Below are positions 24,239 through 32,892 of a DNA stretch of 64,000 nt, in pieces. Source of the DNA: Akkermansia sp. (GTDB lineage: Bacteria; Verrucomicrobiota; Verrucomicrobiia; Verrucomicrobiales; Akkermansiaceae); the NCBI GenBank assembly GCA_017409465.1, contig JAFQSQ010000024.1, positions 1 through 64,000 on the forward strand. The letters are read 5' to 3'. Position 1 is the first letter of the stretch, and each line of letters begins with the position of its first letter. The notes under the pieces were generated by a model that was not told the DNA's origin, made no database searches, and was given only the letters and a program-made list of their open reading frames with translations. Both the position numbers and the translations under genes were made by a program.

Positions 24239-24862
24239 ATGTTAGCGTGCCGAGAGCAGGTTATGTTGAATGTGCTAAAATCGTCATTTTTGTCCGGTAT
24301 CTGTATCGGTATTGCCGGTTTCGGGTATCTGGCGCGTCCCGATATCGTGGGGAGTGTGTTGTTTACCTTTGCGCTCATCGCTGTGGTGAACTATAAGCTG
24401 AAGCTCTATACCGGGACGGCGGGCTTCATCACCCGAAATGAGGTGGGGCACATGCTGCTGGTGCTGTTCGGGAATATCCTGGGCTGTGCTGCCATGGCGG
24501 CGATGACGCGGCTCTCGGCGATGCCGCTGCAAGAGACGGCTCAGGCTCTGCTGGCCGATAAACGCCTGATAGTCGGCCCGGTCAACGGCGGGCTGCTGGC
24601 CATCGGCTGCGGATTCATCATGACCACGGCGGTGACCTTTGCGCGCAAGGGAAATCCGTTGCCCATGCTCTTCGGGGTGCCGCTCTTCATTACCTGCGGC
24701 TTCCCGCACTGTGTGGCCGATGCGTTCTTCTACCTCTGCGCGCCGATGGCCTACTGGGCGGCCAACCTCGCGGATATCCTGCTCTTCTACGCCGCTATCG
24801 TGGTGGGGAACTTTGTCGGCTGCAACACCTATCGCTGGGTATCCGGCTCCAATCCGGAGTGA
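24239..24862 (+). CDS. FNT-family (formate/nitrite) transporter-like membrane protein
   Basis: 207 aa with about six hydrophobic segments. FNT channels pass formate, nitrite or hydrosulfide. The match rests on ITCGFPHCVADAFF, which resembles the family block GFEHSVANMF with the central His, and on IVVGNFVGCNTY near the end, like GNIVGG. Shorter than the usual 250-290 aa, so loops are reduced. ATG 24239 was chosen because GGTGGAG lies about 6-10 nt before it, one of the few good ribosome sites here; ATG 24263 is an alternative, and the longer reading from 24164 runs into the repeat element. Substrate not determinable. Confidence 0.7.
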   Translation: MLACREQVMLNVLKSSFLSGICIGIAGFGYLARPDIVGSVLFTFALIAVVNYKLKLYTGTAGFITRNEVGHMLLVLFGNILGCAAMAAMTRLSAMPLQETAQALLADKRLIVGPVNGGLLAIGCGFIMTTAVTFARKGNPLPMLFGVPLFITCGFPHCVADAFFYLCAPMAYWAANLADILLFYAAIVVGNFVGCNTYRWVSGSNPE

Positions 24863-24983
24863 AGGCTGAAACAATTCAGAATTAATATTTTAGAGTTAAG
24901 AATGTTAAGTTTCGCGGGCAGAGACCGCGGAACTTCCCTCAATCTGCAATACGAATTTTGTATTCTATGGGTTTTCTGCGTGC

Positions 24984-25012
24984 TTGCCTTGTGGGGGAAA
25001 GAGGAGTATAAT
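24984..25012 (+). promoter_or_regulatory. Promoter of hemB, start-codon-proximal type
   Basis: TTGCCT (24984-24989), 17-bp spacer, perfect TATAAT (25007-25012), then 9 nt to the hemB ATG. Confidence 0.8.
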
Positions 25013-25021
25013 GCGCCGCAT

Positions 25022-26011
25022 ATGAATCTTCCCATTCGCCCTCGCCGTAATCGTAAGTCTGCCGGAGTTCGTGGTCTGATGCGTGAGACCGAGCTCACGG
25101 CTGCGCATCTGATATACCCGATGTTTGTGCAGGAGGGGGAGGAGGATACCCCTATTGAGTCGTTGCCGGGCTGTACCCGGTGGAGTGTGGCGGGTATCGT
25201 GGGAGAATGCCGCCGGCTGTACGCGCTGGGGATTGGGTGTGTGGATTTGTTTGCCGTGGTGCCGGAGGAGAAGAAAGATGCCGCCGGTAGCGAGGCTTGG
25301 AACCCGGAGGGTGTGGTGCCCCGTGCCATTCGCGCCATCAAAGCGGCGGTGCCGCAGATGGTGGTGATGACGGATGTGGCGCTTGACCCATTCAACAGCT
25401 ATGGGCAGGACGGTATCGTCCGCGAATATGAGGATGGCTCTTATGAGATTCTCAATGATGAAACGGTAGTGGCACTCTGCCGCCAGGCGCTCTGTCATGC
25501 CCGCGCCGGGGCAGATATCATTTCCCCCAGCGATATGATGGACGGCCGCATCGCTGCACTGCGCGCGGCGCTGGATGCCGAGGGCTTCGAAAAGGTATCG
25601 CTGATGAGCTACACCGCCAAGTATGCCTCGGCGCTGTACGGACCGTTCCGTGGTGCGCTGGGCAGTGCGCCCAAGTTTGGTGACAAGAAGACGTACCAGA
25701 TGGACCCTGCCAATGCCCGCGAGGCGCTGCGAGAGGCGGCGCTGGATGCTGCGGAGGGGGCCGATTTCCTGATGGTGAAGCCGGCGACGCTGTATCTGGA
25801 TGTGATAGCAGCCATGCGGGCAGCGACCTCTCTGCCAATAGCGGCCTACCATGTGAGTGGCGAGTATCTGATGGTGAAGGCGGCAGCGGCTTCCGGCTGG
25901 CTGGATGAAAAGCAGGTGATGCTGGAGAGTCTGCTGTCTGTCCGCCGCGCCGGGGCTGATATGATACTGACCTATGCCGCCCCTCAGGTGGCAGAATGGC
26001 TGCGCGAGTAA
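25022..26011 (+). CDS. hemB: Delta-aminolevulinic acid dehydratase (porphobilinogen synthase)
   Basis: 329 aa. Condenses two 5-aminolevulinate molecules to porphobilinogen in tetrapyrrole synthesis. The two Schiff-base lysines are in SYTAKYASALYGPFR (K200) and FLMVKPATLYLD (K253). The metal-site region reads DVALDPFNSYGQDG, with Asp and Ala instead of the three Cys of zinc-dependent enzymes, so a magnesium-type enzyme is expected. The start at MNLPIRPRR fits the family, and the promoter ends 9 nt before it; GAGGAG at 25001 overlaps the promoter and is too far to act as a ribosome site. A phosphatase gene follows after 18 bp. Confidence 0.95.
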   Translation: MNLPIRPRRNRKSAGVRGLMRETELTAAHLIYPMFVQEGEEDTPIESLPGCTRWSVAGIVGECRRLYALGIGCVDLFAVVPEEKKDAAGSEAWNPEGVVPRAIRAIKAAVPQMVVMTDVALDPFNSYGQDGIVREYEDGSYEILNDETVVALCRQALCHARAGADIISPSDMMDGRIAALRAALDAEGFEKVSLMSYTAKYASALYGPFRGALGSAPKFGDKKTYQMDPANAREALREAALDAAEGADFLMVKPATLYLDVIAAMRAATSLPIAAYHVSGEYLMVKAAAASGWLDEKQVMLESLLSVRRAGADMILTYAAPQVAEWLRE

Positions 26012-26029
26012 AAGACTGTGTGCTGAAGC

Positions 26030-27082
26030 ATGCCTATGCCGCCCTCTCGACCACGTTTTATGCGCCGCCTGCGGGTGGATGTACTGCTGCTCCTGCTTGT
26101 CGTGGCGGGGGTACTGATGGGGCTGCGCCTGTATGGGTCAGCTGGTGGCGGTGAAGGCGGGGTGGAATGGCTCGCCGCGCCCTATGCGGAGGAGGAAGCC
26201 TTCACCGTGCAGCAGGAGGCGCACGACACCCTCCGGGTGGATGCGATGCCGAAGAGCGGACCACCGGTTCGTTTCCTCATGTTCAATGTGAAGAATTATT
26301 TTGTGGCCGGTGAGCAGCAGCGCTCGCGCTATACCTCCTCTCCCAAACCGGAGGAAGAACGAGAAGCGGTGGCAGAGGTCATCGCCTCGGTGCGTCCGTC
26401 GGTGGTCGGGCTGGTGGAAATCGGCGGGCCGCTGGCGCTGGAAGATTTGCGGCGGCGGCTGTTGCAGCGCGGGTTGGATTATCCGTACCACTATGTCCTG
26501 ACGCGTGGCGGGGAGGATCGCGCGCTGGCAGTGCTGTCGATGTACCCGATGGTGCAGAACCACTCGCAGCGTGATTACGGACTGTACGGTCAGCAGCGAC
26601 GCAAGCTGCTGCGTGGGATACTGGATGTGGTGGTGCGAGCGGAGGACGGCCGCTTGTTCCGCGTGCTGGGTGCGCATCTCAAGTCGCGCGTGAGTGATGA
26701 TGCCGCCGCTGCGGCATCGCTGCGCCAACGCGAGGCGCATACCCTGGCGCTCTATATCCGCGAGGTGATGGCGCAGCAGCCGAATCTGCCGATAGTGGTG
26801 TATGGCGATTGGAATGACAACCCATCTGATGCAGCCGTGCGGATACTGGAGCAAGGCGTCAGCAACCACTCAGCCTTGAGACGTATCAGGGCGACCGATT
26901 CGCGCGGTGAGGAATGGACGCACTACTACCGCCGCGGTAATTCGTACAATACCTTTGACCAGATATTCGTCAATACTCCGCTGCGTCGCCGCATGAAGAG
27001 CGCAGACGCCGAAGGGGTAGTCGATATCCCCGCTGCGCGGTGTGCCAGTGATCACCGAGCCGTGTGGTGCGAGCTGCGCTGA
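26030..27082 (+). CDS. Membrane-anchored endonuclease/exonuclease/phosphatase-family protein
   Basis: 350 aa. An N-terminal hydrophobic helix (about 17-38) would anchor it with the domain outside the cytoplasm. EEP-fold motifs: RFLMFNVKNYF, VGLVEIGG with the metal Glu, LGAHLKSRVS, VVYGDWNDNPSD with metal and catalytic Asp/Asn, and the final SDHRAVWCEL with the Asp-His pair. The family includes nucleases, sphingomyelinases and inositol phosphatases; substrate is open. Follows hemB by 18 bp. Convergent with the TPR gene, stops 7 bp apart. ATG 26060 is an alternative start. Confidence 0.8.
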   Translation: MPMPPSRPRFMRRLRVDVLLLLLVVAGVLMGLRLYGSAGGGEGGVEWLAAPYAEEEAFTVQQEAHDTLRVDAMPKSGPPVRFLMFNVKNYFVAGEQQRSRYTSSPKPEEEREAVAEVIASVRPSVVGLVEIGGPLALEDLRRRLLQRGLDYPYHYVLTRGGEDRALAVLSMYPMVQNHSQRDYGLYGQQRRKLLRGILDVVVRAEDGRLFRVLGAHLKSRVSDDAAAAASLRQREAHTLALYIREVMAQQPNLPIVVYGDWNDNPSDAAVRILEQGVSNHSALRRIRATDSRGEEWTHYYRRGNSYNTFDQIFVNTPLRRRMKSADAEGVVDIPAARCASDHRAVWCELR

Positions 27083-27089
27083 GAGGGAC

Positions 27090-29513
27090 TCAGTGGGTCG
27101 GCTTCTGGATGAAGTGAGTCTGGCGGATGAAGTCTGCCCACTTGGCGTAGCGCTCCAACGAACCGGGAGCCCCATCCCATCGCGACAGTTCATCAGCCAT
27201 GTCGGCAGCCTCTTCATAGCGCTTGAGCTCCAGCAGGGCGGTGATAGCCCCGGTGGCTGCACGGTGGAAGGCGAGGAGCTCCGCGCTCTCCGGGTTTCGC
27301 CCGGGTGCGGGATGCATGGCCAGCAGCTTGCGGTAGGCTGTGAGGGCTGCTTCGTAAGCATTGGCCCGGGCGCAGATGGCTCCGTGGTGCAGCAGGCCGG
27401 TGAACTGCCAGAGACGCGGCAGCCCGGGAACTTCGATACATTTGCCGGAGGCTTCCATCGCTTGTTGCAGGGCTGATGGGGTGCCTTCCAGGGTGTATTT
27501 GTTGGAGAGGGTGATGTAGGTGAGCGCTCGTGCGATGGACGGCAGTTCCTCCTCCTTGCTGAGCAGGTGGCGCAGCAGCTGCTCGGCTTCCTCGCCGCGG
27601 TTGATACGAATCAGAACCTGGGCGCGGTGGATGGTGGCGCGGTTCTTCATCTCCGGGTATTTCTCCGCGCAGGCGGCGTAGATATCAGCCGCCTCCTTGA
27701 GGGAGGAGAGGGTGCCGATGTATTCCTTCTCGCGGGCTGAGAGGAAGGTGGCTTTCTGCGCAAATTCGCCGAGCGGCTCGTTGTTGTGCAGGCGGGTCAG
27801 GCGGACATAGGCTTCTGCATGGCGCCCCATGAGCGAGAGTCGGTTGGCCAGGTGGATGTTGAGCACCCCGCGGACGTGGGCGTTCTTCGCCTTGTCGGCG
27901 GCTCGGGCGATGCGTTCGCAGATGAGGTTTTCCGTTTCGTCGCGACGATCGGGGGGCGATGATTGCCGCAGCGCTTCTTCACGCAGTGCATAGTAGCGCA
28001 GCAGCTGATGGGGTGTCAGTCCATCAGTGGACATGTTCTCCAGCTCCTGTGCCACCGTCAGCGGTGATTCGCTCATGCTCATCCACGCCGTGTCGAGGCG
28101 GACATCAATCTGAGAATTGGGTGAGAGCTGCAAGGCTCGGAGCTGCTCGAGGCATTCTCTGGCCAGAGCGGGGTTCTTCTCCATGTTGAAGAGAGCACGC
28201 ATGGCCAGCACCTCAGCGCGAATCTCCGGGGCGAGATCAGTCCGCTGCATGATGTCCTGCTCCATCTCCGTGTCTCCGCAGCGCATCGCGCAGAGCAGGG
28301 CGTTGGCGAAAGCAACGGGGCGCAGTTCACCCGATGCCACTTCAGCGCTCTGCAGGAAAAGCCGGGCAGCAGTGGAGGGGGAATCCGCCGACAGCCAGGC
28401 GCGATAAAAATCTTTGCGTGGAAAATTGCCGGTGACCTGGCTGAGGTAGAGCTCGGCCTCCTTGGTCTGCCCCCGTTCCAGCAACATGCGGGTCTGCTCC
28501 AGCAGGATGAGCTGGGTCGGTGGTTCGTTGGGGAACATAGCCAGCGCTGAGTTGGCGCAGCTGTTGTCGAGCGGTAGTTTGCCGGAGAGGTCGTTGTTGA
28601 GCAGATGCTGCATGATGAGCATCGCCATGGAGGCTCGGTAGGGTTTCTCTGTATCAATCATCCACTCTTTGAGCTTAGCTCGGGCAAACTCACTGCTGCT
28701 GAAGGCTTTGTGGGCGGTCAGTCGGCGGAAGGCGTCGGGCAGCAGAGGGGATTCGGGGTTGGTTGAGATGAAATGCAGCAGGGTTTCCTCACCCTTGCCG
28801 TGTACCTGACCGATGGTTGTGGGGTCTTCTTCCTCATCGGTATCGGTAGAGGTCGGCTCGGTAGTGGTAGCTGCGGTCGCACCGCTGCGAGCTGCCGCTT
28901 CCTCCTGAGCATACAGTACCTCTGCCAGGGTCAGTCGAACTCGCTGGCGGATGTTCAGTGGGAGGCTGCGATCATCCTCCATCTTGCGGCACAGTTGAAT
29001 GGCATCGGCATACTGCCCCTTCTGTCGCAGGTTTTCTACCTCCAGCAGATGCAGAACGGGGATGAACTCCGGGTGTTTGTCGGTCATACCGCGCAGGAGC
29101 TCCAGAGCGGTATTGTCCTGGCTCTGCGGTTGCTGGAGCCAGAACTCTGCCAGTGCTGCTGCGGCGGTCTCAGCGATTTCGGGGTTGCGACTGGTGGCCA
29201 GAGGGGGAACTACCGTGGCAAAATCGACATCCGGGCTCTGCCAGGCGCAGTACAGCAGAGCCCTGGCTGCGTAGGGATAGAGCTCGTGCTCCTCCGGCAC
29301 GGCGCTGAGATATCGTGCCGCTTCAGGCATGCGCTTGAGGTCCACCAGTGCCCGCCCTCGCCAGAAATCTGCCTCCGGTCCGGTTTCCCCGATAAGGCTT
29401 TGCAGGGCTCCCGCAGCATCGCCCCGGCGGAGCTGCTGTTCAGCCTGCTGAACCGAGGCCTGGAGTGCAGGTGCCAGCAGGGTAAAGAGGAGAGGAAGAA
29501 GGCGTATGTTCAT
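27090..29513 (-). CDS. Exported tetratricopeptide-repeat protein
   Basis: 807 aa with a signal peptide (MNIRLLPLLFTLLAPALQAS). Almost entirely helical with many TPR-like pairs: LRRGDAAGALQSL, FWRGRALVDLKRMPEAARYL, AELYLSQVTGNFP, HAEAYVRLTRLHNN, ATIHRAQVLIRINRGEEAEQLL, YEAALTAYRKLLAMHP. A low-complexity acidic Thr/Glu stretch near 210-235 separates two TPR blocks. Such proteins scaffold envelope complexes; no enzyme motif is seen. Third gene of an apparent minus-strand operon after the lipoprotein and M23 peptidase (gaps 18 bp each), which hints at a cell-envelope role. Confidence 0.75.
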   Translation of the reverse strand: MNIRLLPLLFTLLAPALQASVQQAEQQLRRGDAAGALQSLIGETGPEADFWRGRALVDLKRMPEAARYLSAVPEEHELYPYAARALLYCAWQSPDVDFATVVPPLATSRNPEIAETAAAALAEFWLQQPQSQDNTALELLRGMTDKHPEFIPVLHLLEVENLRQKGQYADAIQLCRKMEDDRSLPLNIRQRVRLTLAEVLYAQEEAAARSGATAATTTEPTSTDTDEEEDPTTIGQVHGKGEETLLHFISTNPESPLLPDAFRRLTAHKAFSSSEFARAKLKEWMIDTEKPYRASMAMLIMQHLLNNDLSGKLPLDNSCANSALAMFPNEPPTQLILLEQTRMLLERGQTKEAELYLSQVTGNFPRKDFYRAWLSADSPSTAARLFLQSAEVASGELRPVAFANALLCAMRCGDTEMEQDIMQRTDLAPEIRAEVLAMRALFNMEKNPALARECLEQLRALQLSPNSQIDVRLDTAWMSMSESPLTVAQELENMSTDGLTPHQLLRYYALREEALRQSSPPDRRDETENLICERIARAADKAKNAHVRGVLNIHLANRLSLMGRHAEAYVRLTRLHNNEPLGEFAQKATFLSAREKEYIGTLSSLKEAADIYAACAEKYPEMKNRATIHRAQVLIRINRGEEAEQLLRHLLSKEEELPSIARALTYITLSNKYTLEGTPSALQQAMEASGKCIEVPGLPRLWQFTGLLHHGAICARANAYEAALTAYRKLLAMHPAPGRNPESAELLAFHRAATGAITALLELKRYEEAADMADELSRWDGAPGSLERYAKWADFIRQTHFIQKPTH

Positions 29514-29531
29514 GTGCTGAGAGAGAGATGG

Positions 29532-30572
29532 TTATTGCTGCGTGTATTTGCCCTCCAGCCAGAGGTACTGGTTGATATAGCGCATGCCGGAGCCGGTCAG
29601 TACCGGGTTCTTACTGTTATTTTTGACTCGGTTGGCTGTGCAATTCTGCTGCACGGTGGGGCGGGGGACACAGGAAATGACAACGGGTTTGCTGACTTTC
29701 TCTGTTGCAGGATAGACGGCGATGGGCACCCCCTCGGCGGTAAAGGCCATGTCGAGAGATACCGGGCGTTTTTTCCAGTCGCCTTTGTAGAGGAAGGGAT
29801 GACGCTGCAGCAAATCCATAGTCCCTACGCAGGGGACACGCACGCGATAGTGCTCTTTCAGTGAGGCAAGATAGCGACTGATGGAAACCTGATGCCCGTC
29901 CTTGCAGTGCTTCAGCAGGGGGGCGATATCGAAGCCGACCAGATTGAGCCCGTTGAAGATGCCATGCTTGTTGGCGGGAGGGGAGAATTTGTCGTAATGC
30001 CGGTTAATCATCAGGCAAATCTCAAGGTGCAGGTGGGCGCGGGTGCGGTTGAGCCCCACACCTGAGTAACCCAGCCGACCGATTCGGTTGCCGGTGCCGA
30101 CCCGTTGCCCCTCCCGGCAGCTGATTTCGGCCAGATGGGCGTAGAGGGTATAGATGGTTCCTTCGGGAACACGGTGGGCGATGACAACGTAGCGGCCGTA
30201 GTTACTCAATCCAGGGTTGTGGCTGGTGTAGACGACCGTGCCGGGTGCTACCGGTCGGATATCATCCTGCGGCTCCTGATTGGCATCACGCTCGATGGGG
30301 CTGATGTCGATACCCTCGTGCAGTTTGCTGTAGATGATTTCGTTGTTCTGCAGGCGGATGGGGGTGCGGACAAAACCATAGGAACCTGCCTGCCAGGGTT
30401 TGGAGGCAATGCCCTCGAAGGTGCGGTCGACGTACATGTAGAACTTCTCGTTGTCGCCACTGAACAGGGCATCGTTGTTCGTGGGCAGGCGAAACACCGG
30501 GTCTGCCACCGCGGCACTGAGCCACGCTGCCAGGCAGAACCAGGTGCTCAGAATGACGAGAAAAAAACGCAT
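29532..30572 (-). CDS. Exported M23-family metallopeptidase (LytM domain)
   Basis: 346 aa with a signal peptide (residues 1-23). The M23 domain spans about 70-200: H85 and D89 in KLHEGIDI, and H180/H182 in RAHLHLE, are the zinc ligands and catalytic His; GRYVVIAH and YTLYAHL are the usual strands. All ligands are present, so an active peptidoglycan endopeptidase is plausible. The C-terminal 140 residues are not recognised. Middle gene of a three-gene unit. Confidence 0.85.
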   Translation of the reverse strand: MRFFLVILSTWFCLAAWLSAAVADPVFRLPTNNDALFSGDNEKFYMYVDRTFEGIASKPWQAGSYGFVRTPIRLQNNEIIYSKLHEGIDISPIERDANQEPQDDIRPVAPGTVVYTSHNPGLSNYGRYVVIAHRVPEGTIYTLYAHLAEISCREGQRVGTGNRIGRLGYSGVGLNRTRAHLHLEICLMINRHYDKFSPPANKHGIFNGLNLVGFDIAPLLKHCKDGHQVSISRYLASLKEHYRVRVPCVGTMDLLQRHPFLYKGDWKKRPVSLDMAFTAEGVPIAVYPATEKVSKPVVISCVPRPTVQQNCTANRVKNNSKNPVLTGSGMRYINQYLWLEGKYTQQ

Positions 30573-30590
30573 GGATGGGAAACGCTGAGT

Positions 30591-31163
30591 TTATTCGGCG
30601 GCGTACAGCTGCGGGATGATGCGCCCTGTGGCATCGCGCTTGATCTTGGCATCTTTCGGCACCTCAAGCTTGGGTCGGGGGTCTTCATCGCGGTAGCGTT
30701 TCTCCTCAATCTCGGGTTCCGCCGGGTCGACGACCTCGCCGATGCGCTTGAGATCGTAACCGTTGAGCCCGCTCCAGATGACGAGGCGTCCATCGCTGAT
30801 ACCCTGGTCGATGAAGAGCGGGGGCATGGCCATGGAGTTGGCTACGGGCAGGATCTTACGCCCGGTATTGTTCAGCGTCTGCGTGTAGAGGCGGGAGCGG
30901 TATTCCTCTTTGACGTAGAGGACCACGCCGTAGGTTCCGTCGTCATTGAGGAAGGAGCGGAACTTCTTGAAGTGCTTGAGCGCCAACATGGGCATGCGGT
31001 TGTAGTACACCCCGTTGTACAGGATGTTGAAAGAGGCGCCCGCTTCGGCTGTGTCGGACTCGGTAAGGAAGAAAAGCGGATAGGGCTTCTGCTGTTGGCA
31101 GCTGACCATCAGCCCCGCCGCTACTGCAGCGAGCGAGAGCGATATCTTGTGGAAACGCGTCAT
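30591..31163 (-). CDS. Putative lipoprotein of unknown function
   Basis: 190 aa from the ATG at 31163 (MTRFHKISLS). The N-terminus is a lipoprotein-type signal with a MVSC lipobox, so C22 is the probable lipidated residue. No known domain recognised; the middle (FNILYNGVYYNRMPMLALKHFKKF) looks like mixed alpha/beta, and the C-terminus is charged (EEKRYRDEDPRPKLEVP). Upstream of the M23 peptidase by 18 bp and so likely part of its operon. The 12 codons before 31163 were discarded because the signal peptide starts there. Confidence 0.7.
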   Translation of the reverse strand: MTRFHKISLSLAAVAAGLMVSCQQQKPYPLFFLTESDTAEAGASFNILYNGVYYNRMPMLALKHFKKFRSFLNDDGTYGVVLYVKEEYRSRLYTQTLNNTGRKILPVANSMAMPPLFIDQGISDGRLVIWSGLNGYDLKRIGEVVDPAEPEIEEKRYRDEDPRPKLEVPKDAKIKRDATGRIIPQLYAAE

Positions 31164-31279
31164 GTATGGTAAAGAGGTGAGAATTGGAACGCCCTCCATC
31201 CTACTATATTTTTCGTGCTATTTCCAGCATAAAGATTGCCTGCATCTGACATTGCTCCGAAGTGTGAGATGCGGTGCAC

Positions 31280-31312
31280 AAAAAAAGACCCGGCTTTCTG
31301 CAAAGCCGGGTC
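31280..31312 (-). terminator. Rho-independent terminator of rpmE2
   Basis: Minus strand: 11-bp perfect stem GACCCGGCTTT/AAAGCCGGGTC with a 4-nt loop, then seven T residues. Confidence 0.95.
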
Positions 31313-31337
31313 CGAGAAAAATATACTGTCAGAAGCT

Positions 31338-31607
31338 TCAGCTGAGCGTGGGCTTCTTGGCGCGGCGGACAGCACCGAAGCGCTTCTGGAACTTGTCGAT
31401 ACGACCCTCCGTGTCCACGAACTGGTTCTTACCGGTGAAGAAGGGGTGGGAGTCGGAGGTGATACCGCAGGACACAACATAGTGCTCAACGCCGTCGATT
31501 TCCTCCTTCTTGGCGGAGGTCACGGTGGAGCGGGTGATGAAGCGGCGGCCCGTGGTGATGTCCACGAACACAACAGGATTGTACTTGGGATGGATGTCTG
31601 CCTTCAT
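31338..31607 (-). CDS. rpmE2: 50S ribosomal protein L31 type B
   Basis: 89 aa. The N-terminus MKADIHPKYNPVVFVD and SDSHPFFTGKNQFVDTEGRIDKFQKRFG are typical of L31. The CxxC zinc pair of type A L31 is absent (only a single Cys in VVSCG), so this is the zinc-independent form. The start is at MKADIHP; the 22 codons before it cover the promoter and leader. Own promoter and strong terminator; monocistronic. A short leader hairpin may be regulatory. Confidence 0.95.
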   Translation of the reverse strand: MKADIHPKYNPVVFVDITTGRRFITRSTVTSAKKEEIDGVEHYVVSCGITSDSHPFFTGKNQFVDTEGRIDKFQKRFGAVRRAKKPTLS

Positions 31608-31618
31608 AATGATTTTCG

Positions 31619-31637
31619 GCTGCGTTACCGTCGCAGC
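31619..31637 (-). promoter_or_regulatory. Leader hairpin of rpmE2
   Basis: GCTGCG/CGCAGC, 6-bp perfect stem with a 7-nt loop, inside the roughly 32-nt leader, 11 nt before the start codon. L31 genes are autoregulated through leader structures in several phyla; whether this is one is unknown. Confidence 0.35.
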
Positions 31638-31645
31638 GCGCAGTA

Positions 31646-31673
31646 ATACTACAGGTTTCCTGATGAATGTCAA
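31646..31673 (-). promoter_or_regulatory. Promoter of rpmE2
   Basis: Minus strand: TTGACA (31668-31673), 16-bp spacer, TAGTAT (31646-31651). Start expected near 31639. Confidence 0.75.
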
Positions 31674-31771
31674 GCCGTATTTTCAATTTTTTGCATCATT
31701 GCACCCGCAATCTTTGGTGTGCGTGTGGCCGCATTGCGAGGTTTGTGCAGCCAAATAGATAGAAAGTCTGA

Positions 31772-31800
31772 TTGACACAGCGTTTTGTCCCGGGTATCAT
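31772..31800 (+). promoter_or_regulatory. Promoter of the OsmC-like gene, start-codon-proximal type
   Basis: TTGACA (31772-31777), 17-bp spacer, TATCAT (31795-31800), then 9 nt to the ATG at 31810. Confidence 0.8.
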
Positions 31801-31809
31801 CGCAGGGAT

Positions 31810-32214
31810 ATGAGTACAACTGTAACGATTCATGAAGACGGCATGCGCTGCCGTACCATCTGGGAACCTTCGGGACAGCAGTGTTGCACCGATGTCGCCG
31901 CTGCCATCGGCGGTCGAGGCGAGTATCCGACCCCAGCGGCTATGATGGCAGCCTCTGTTGCCTCCTGCATGCTCAGCATGGTGGCTCATACCGGTGTCAA
32001 TAAGGGCTTCTCCACGACCGGAGTTCAAATTGAGAGCGGTTATGAGACTAACGACAAGGGTGGTATCTGTGCGCTGGTTTTCCGGGTGACGGTGCCGATG
32101 GCCACGACTCCGCAGGTGCGGCGTATGATAGAGGCCGCTGTAGCTCATTGCCCGGTCGGAGCCATCATCGACCCGGCTGTAGAGAAAAAAATCAGCTGGA
32201 GCTGGGGTGAGTGA
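31810..32214 (+). CDS. OsmC/Ohr-family thiol peroxidase-like protein
   Basis: 134 aa, the family's usual size. OsmC/Ohr proteins reduce organic peroxides using two cysteines; here C53 (ASVASCMLSMV) and C114 (VAHCPVG) are in the expected places. EYPTPAAMMAAS is the conserved block before the first Cys. Closest in feel to YhfA/OsmC-like rather than Ohr. Monocistronic; a GC-rich hairpin follows the stop. Confidence 0.88.
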   Translation: MSTTVTIHEDGMRCRTIWEPSGQQCCTDVAAAIGGRGEYPTPAAMMAASVASCMLSMVAHTGVNKGFSTTGVQIESGYETNDKGGICALVFRVTVPMATTPQVRRMIEAAVAHCPVGAIIDPAVEKKISWSWGE

Positions 32215-32219
32215 TGATT

Positions 32220-32256
32220 TTCCCCGGCAGCTCTTCGGTACCCGGCTGCCGGGGAA
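32220..32256 (+). terminator. GC-rich hairpin after the OsmC-like gene
   Basis: Perfect 12-bp stem TTCCCCGGCAGC/GCTGCCGGGGAA starting 6 bp after the stop. No T run follows, so termination may be Rho-aided or the hairpin may stabilise the mRNA 3' end. The rest of 32257-32402 shows only A-rich runs. Confidence 0.5.
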
Positions 32257-32402
32257 TCCTCCATCATCTCGTGAGCGGGAGTCGGTTGATTGGCAACGCT
32301 GCATTATTGACGTTGTGGCGTCGAGAGGTTTCTTTCGGCCATGTTTTGCGTCAAAAAGACGTGGCGGTGAGCAGAAAAAAAACGATTTATCAAAAAAAAG
32401 TC

Positions 32403-32430
32403 TTGCCTGTGGGGAAGAAATCAGTATAAT
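32403..32430 (+). promoter_or_regulatory. Promoter of the tRNA-Gly cluster
   Basis: TTGCCT (32403-32408), 16-bp spacer, perfect TATAAT (32425-32430), 48 bp before the first tRNA. Confidence 0.8.
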
Positions 32431-32478
32431 AGCCCCGCTTCCACGCTTCCGCCTGACGGGTGAGGAGCGAAGGACAAT

Positions 32479-32550
32479 GCGGATGTAGCTCAGTGGTAGA
32501 GCGCAACCTTGCCAAGGTTGATGTCGTGGGTTCGAATCCCATCATCCGCT
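32479..32550 (+). tRNA. tRNA-Gly (GCC), copy 1
   Basis: 72 nt. Acceptor GCGGATG/CATCCGC with T discriminator, D-arm GCTCAGTGGTAGAGC, anticodon arm CCTTGCCAAGG with anticodon GCC, T-arm GTGGGTTCGAATCCCAT. CCA is not encoded. Confidence 0.97.
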
Positions 32551-32597
32551 CTCTTCCTGCTCTCGGGCAGGGTACCACAGCAGACGATAAGTCACAC

Positions 32598-32669
32598 GCG
32601 GATGTAGCTCAGTGGTAGAGCGCAACCTTGCCAAGGTTGATGTCGTGGGTTCGAATCCCATCATCCGCT
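32598..32669 (+). tRNA. tRNA-Gly (GCC), copy 2
   Basis: Identical in sequence to copy 1. The 47-bp spacer before it holds the hairpin CCTGC-TCTCGG-GCAGG. Confidence 0.97.
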
Positions 32670-32715
32670 CTCTTCCCGCTCTCGGGCGGGTACCACAGCA
32701 GACGATAAGTCACAC

Positions 32716-32787
32716 GCGGATGTAGCTCAGTGGTAGAGCGCAACCTTGCCAAGGTTGATGTCGTGGGTTCGAATCCCATCATCCGCT
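32716..32787 (+). tRNA. tRNA-Gly (GCC), copy 3
   Basis: Identical to copies 1 and 2. The 46-bp spacer before it has CCCGC-TCTCGG-GCGGG, a paired change relative to the first spacer. Confidence 0.97.
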
Positions 32788-32792
32788 CTGAG

Positions 32793-32819
32793 GAGCAGTA
32801 CATGGTACTGCTCTTTTTG
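32793..32819 (+). terminator. Rho-independent terminator of the tRNA-Gly cluster
   Basis: GAGCAGTAC-ATG-GTACTGCTC, perfect 9-bp stem with a 3-nt loop, followed by five T residues. Confidence 0.92.
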
Positions 32820-32892
32820 TTTACTTGCAGCGGTGGCAGAGGGGACAACAGGGGAAGCCCCGATTTTCTTCAAGGTGTACTCAGAGCGAGTA

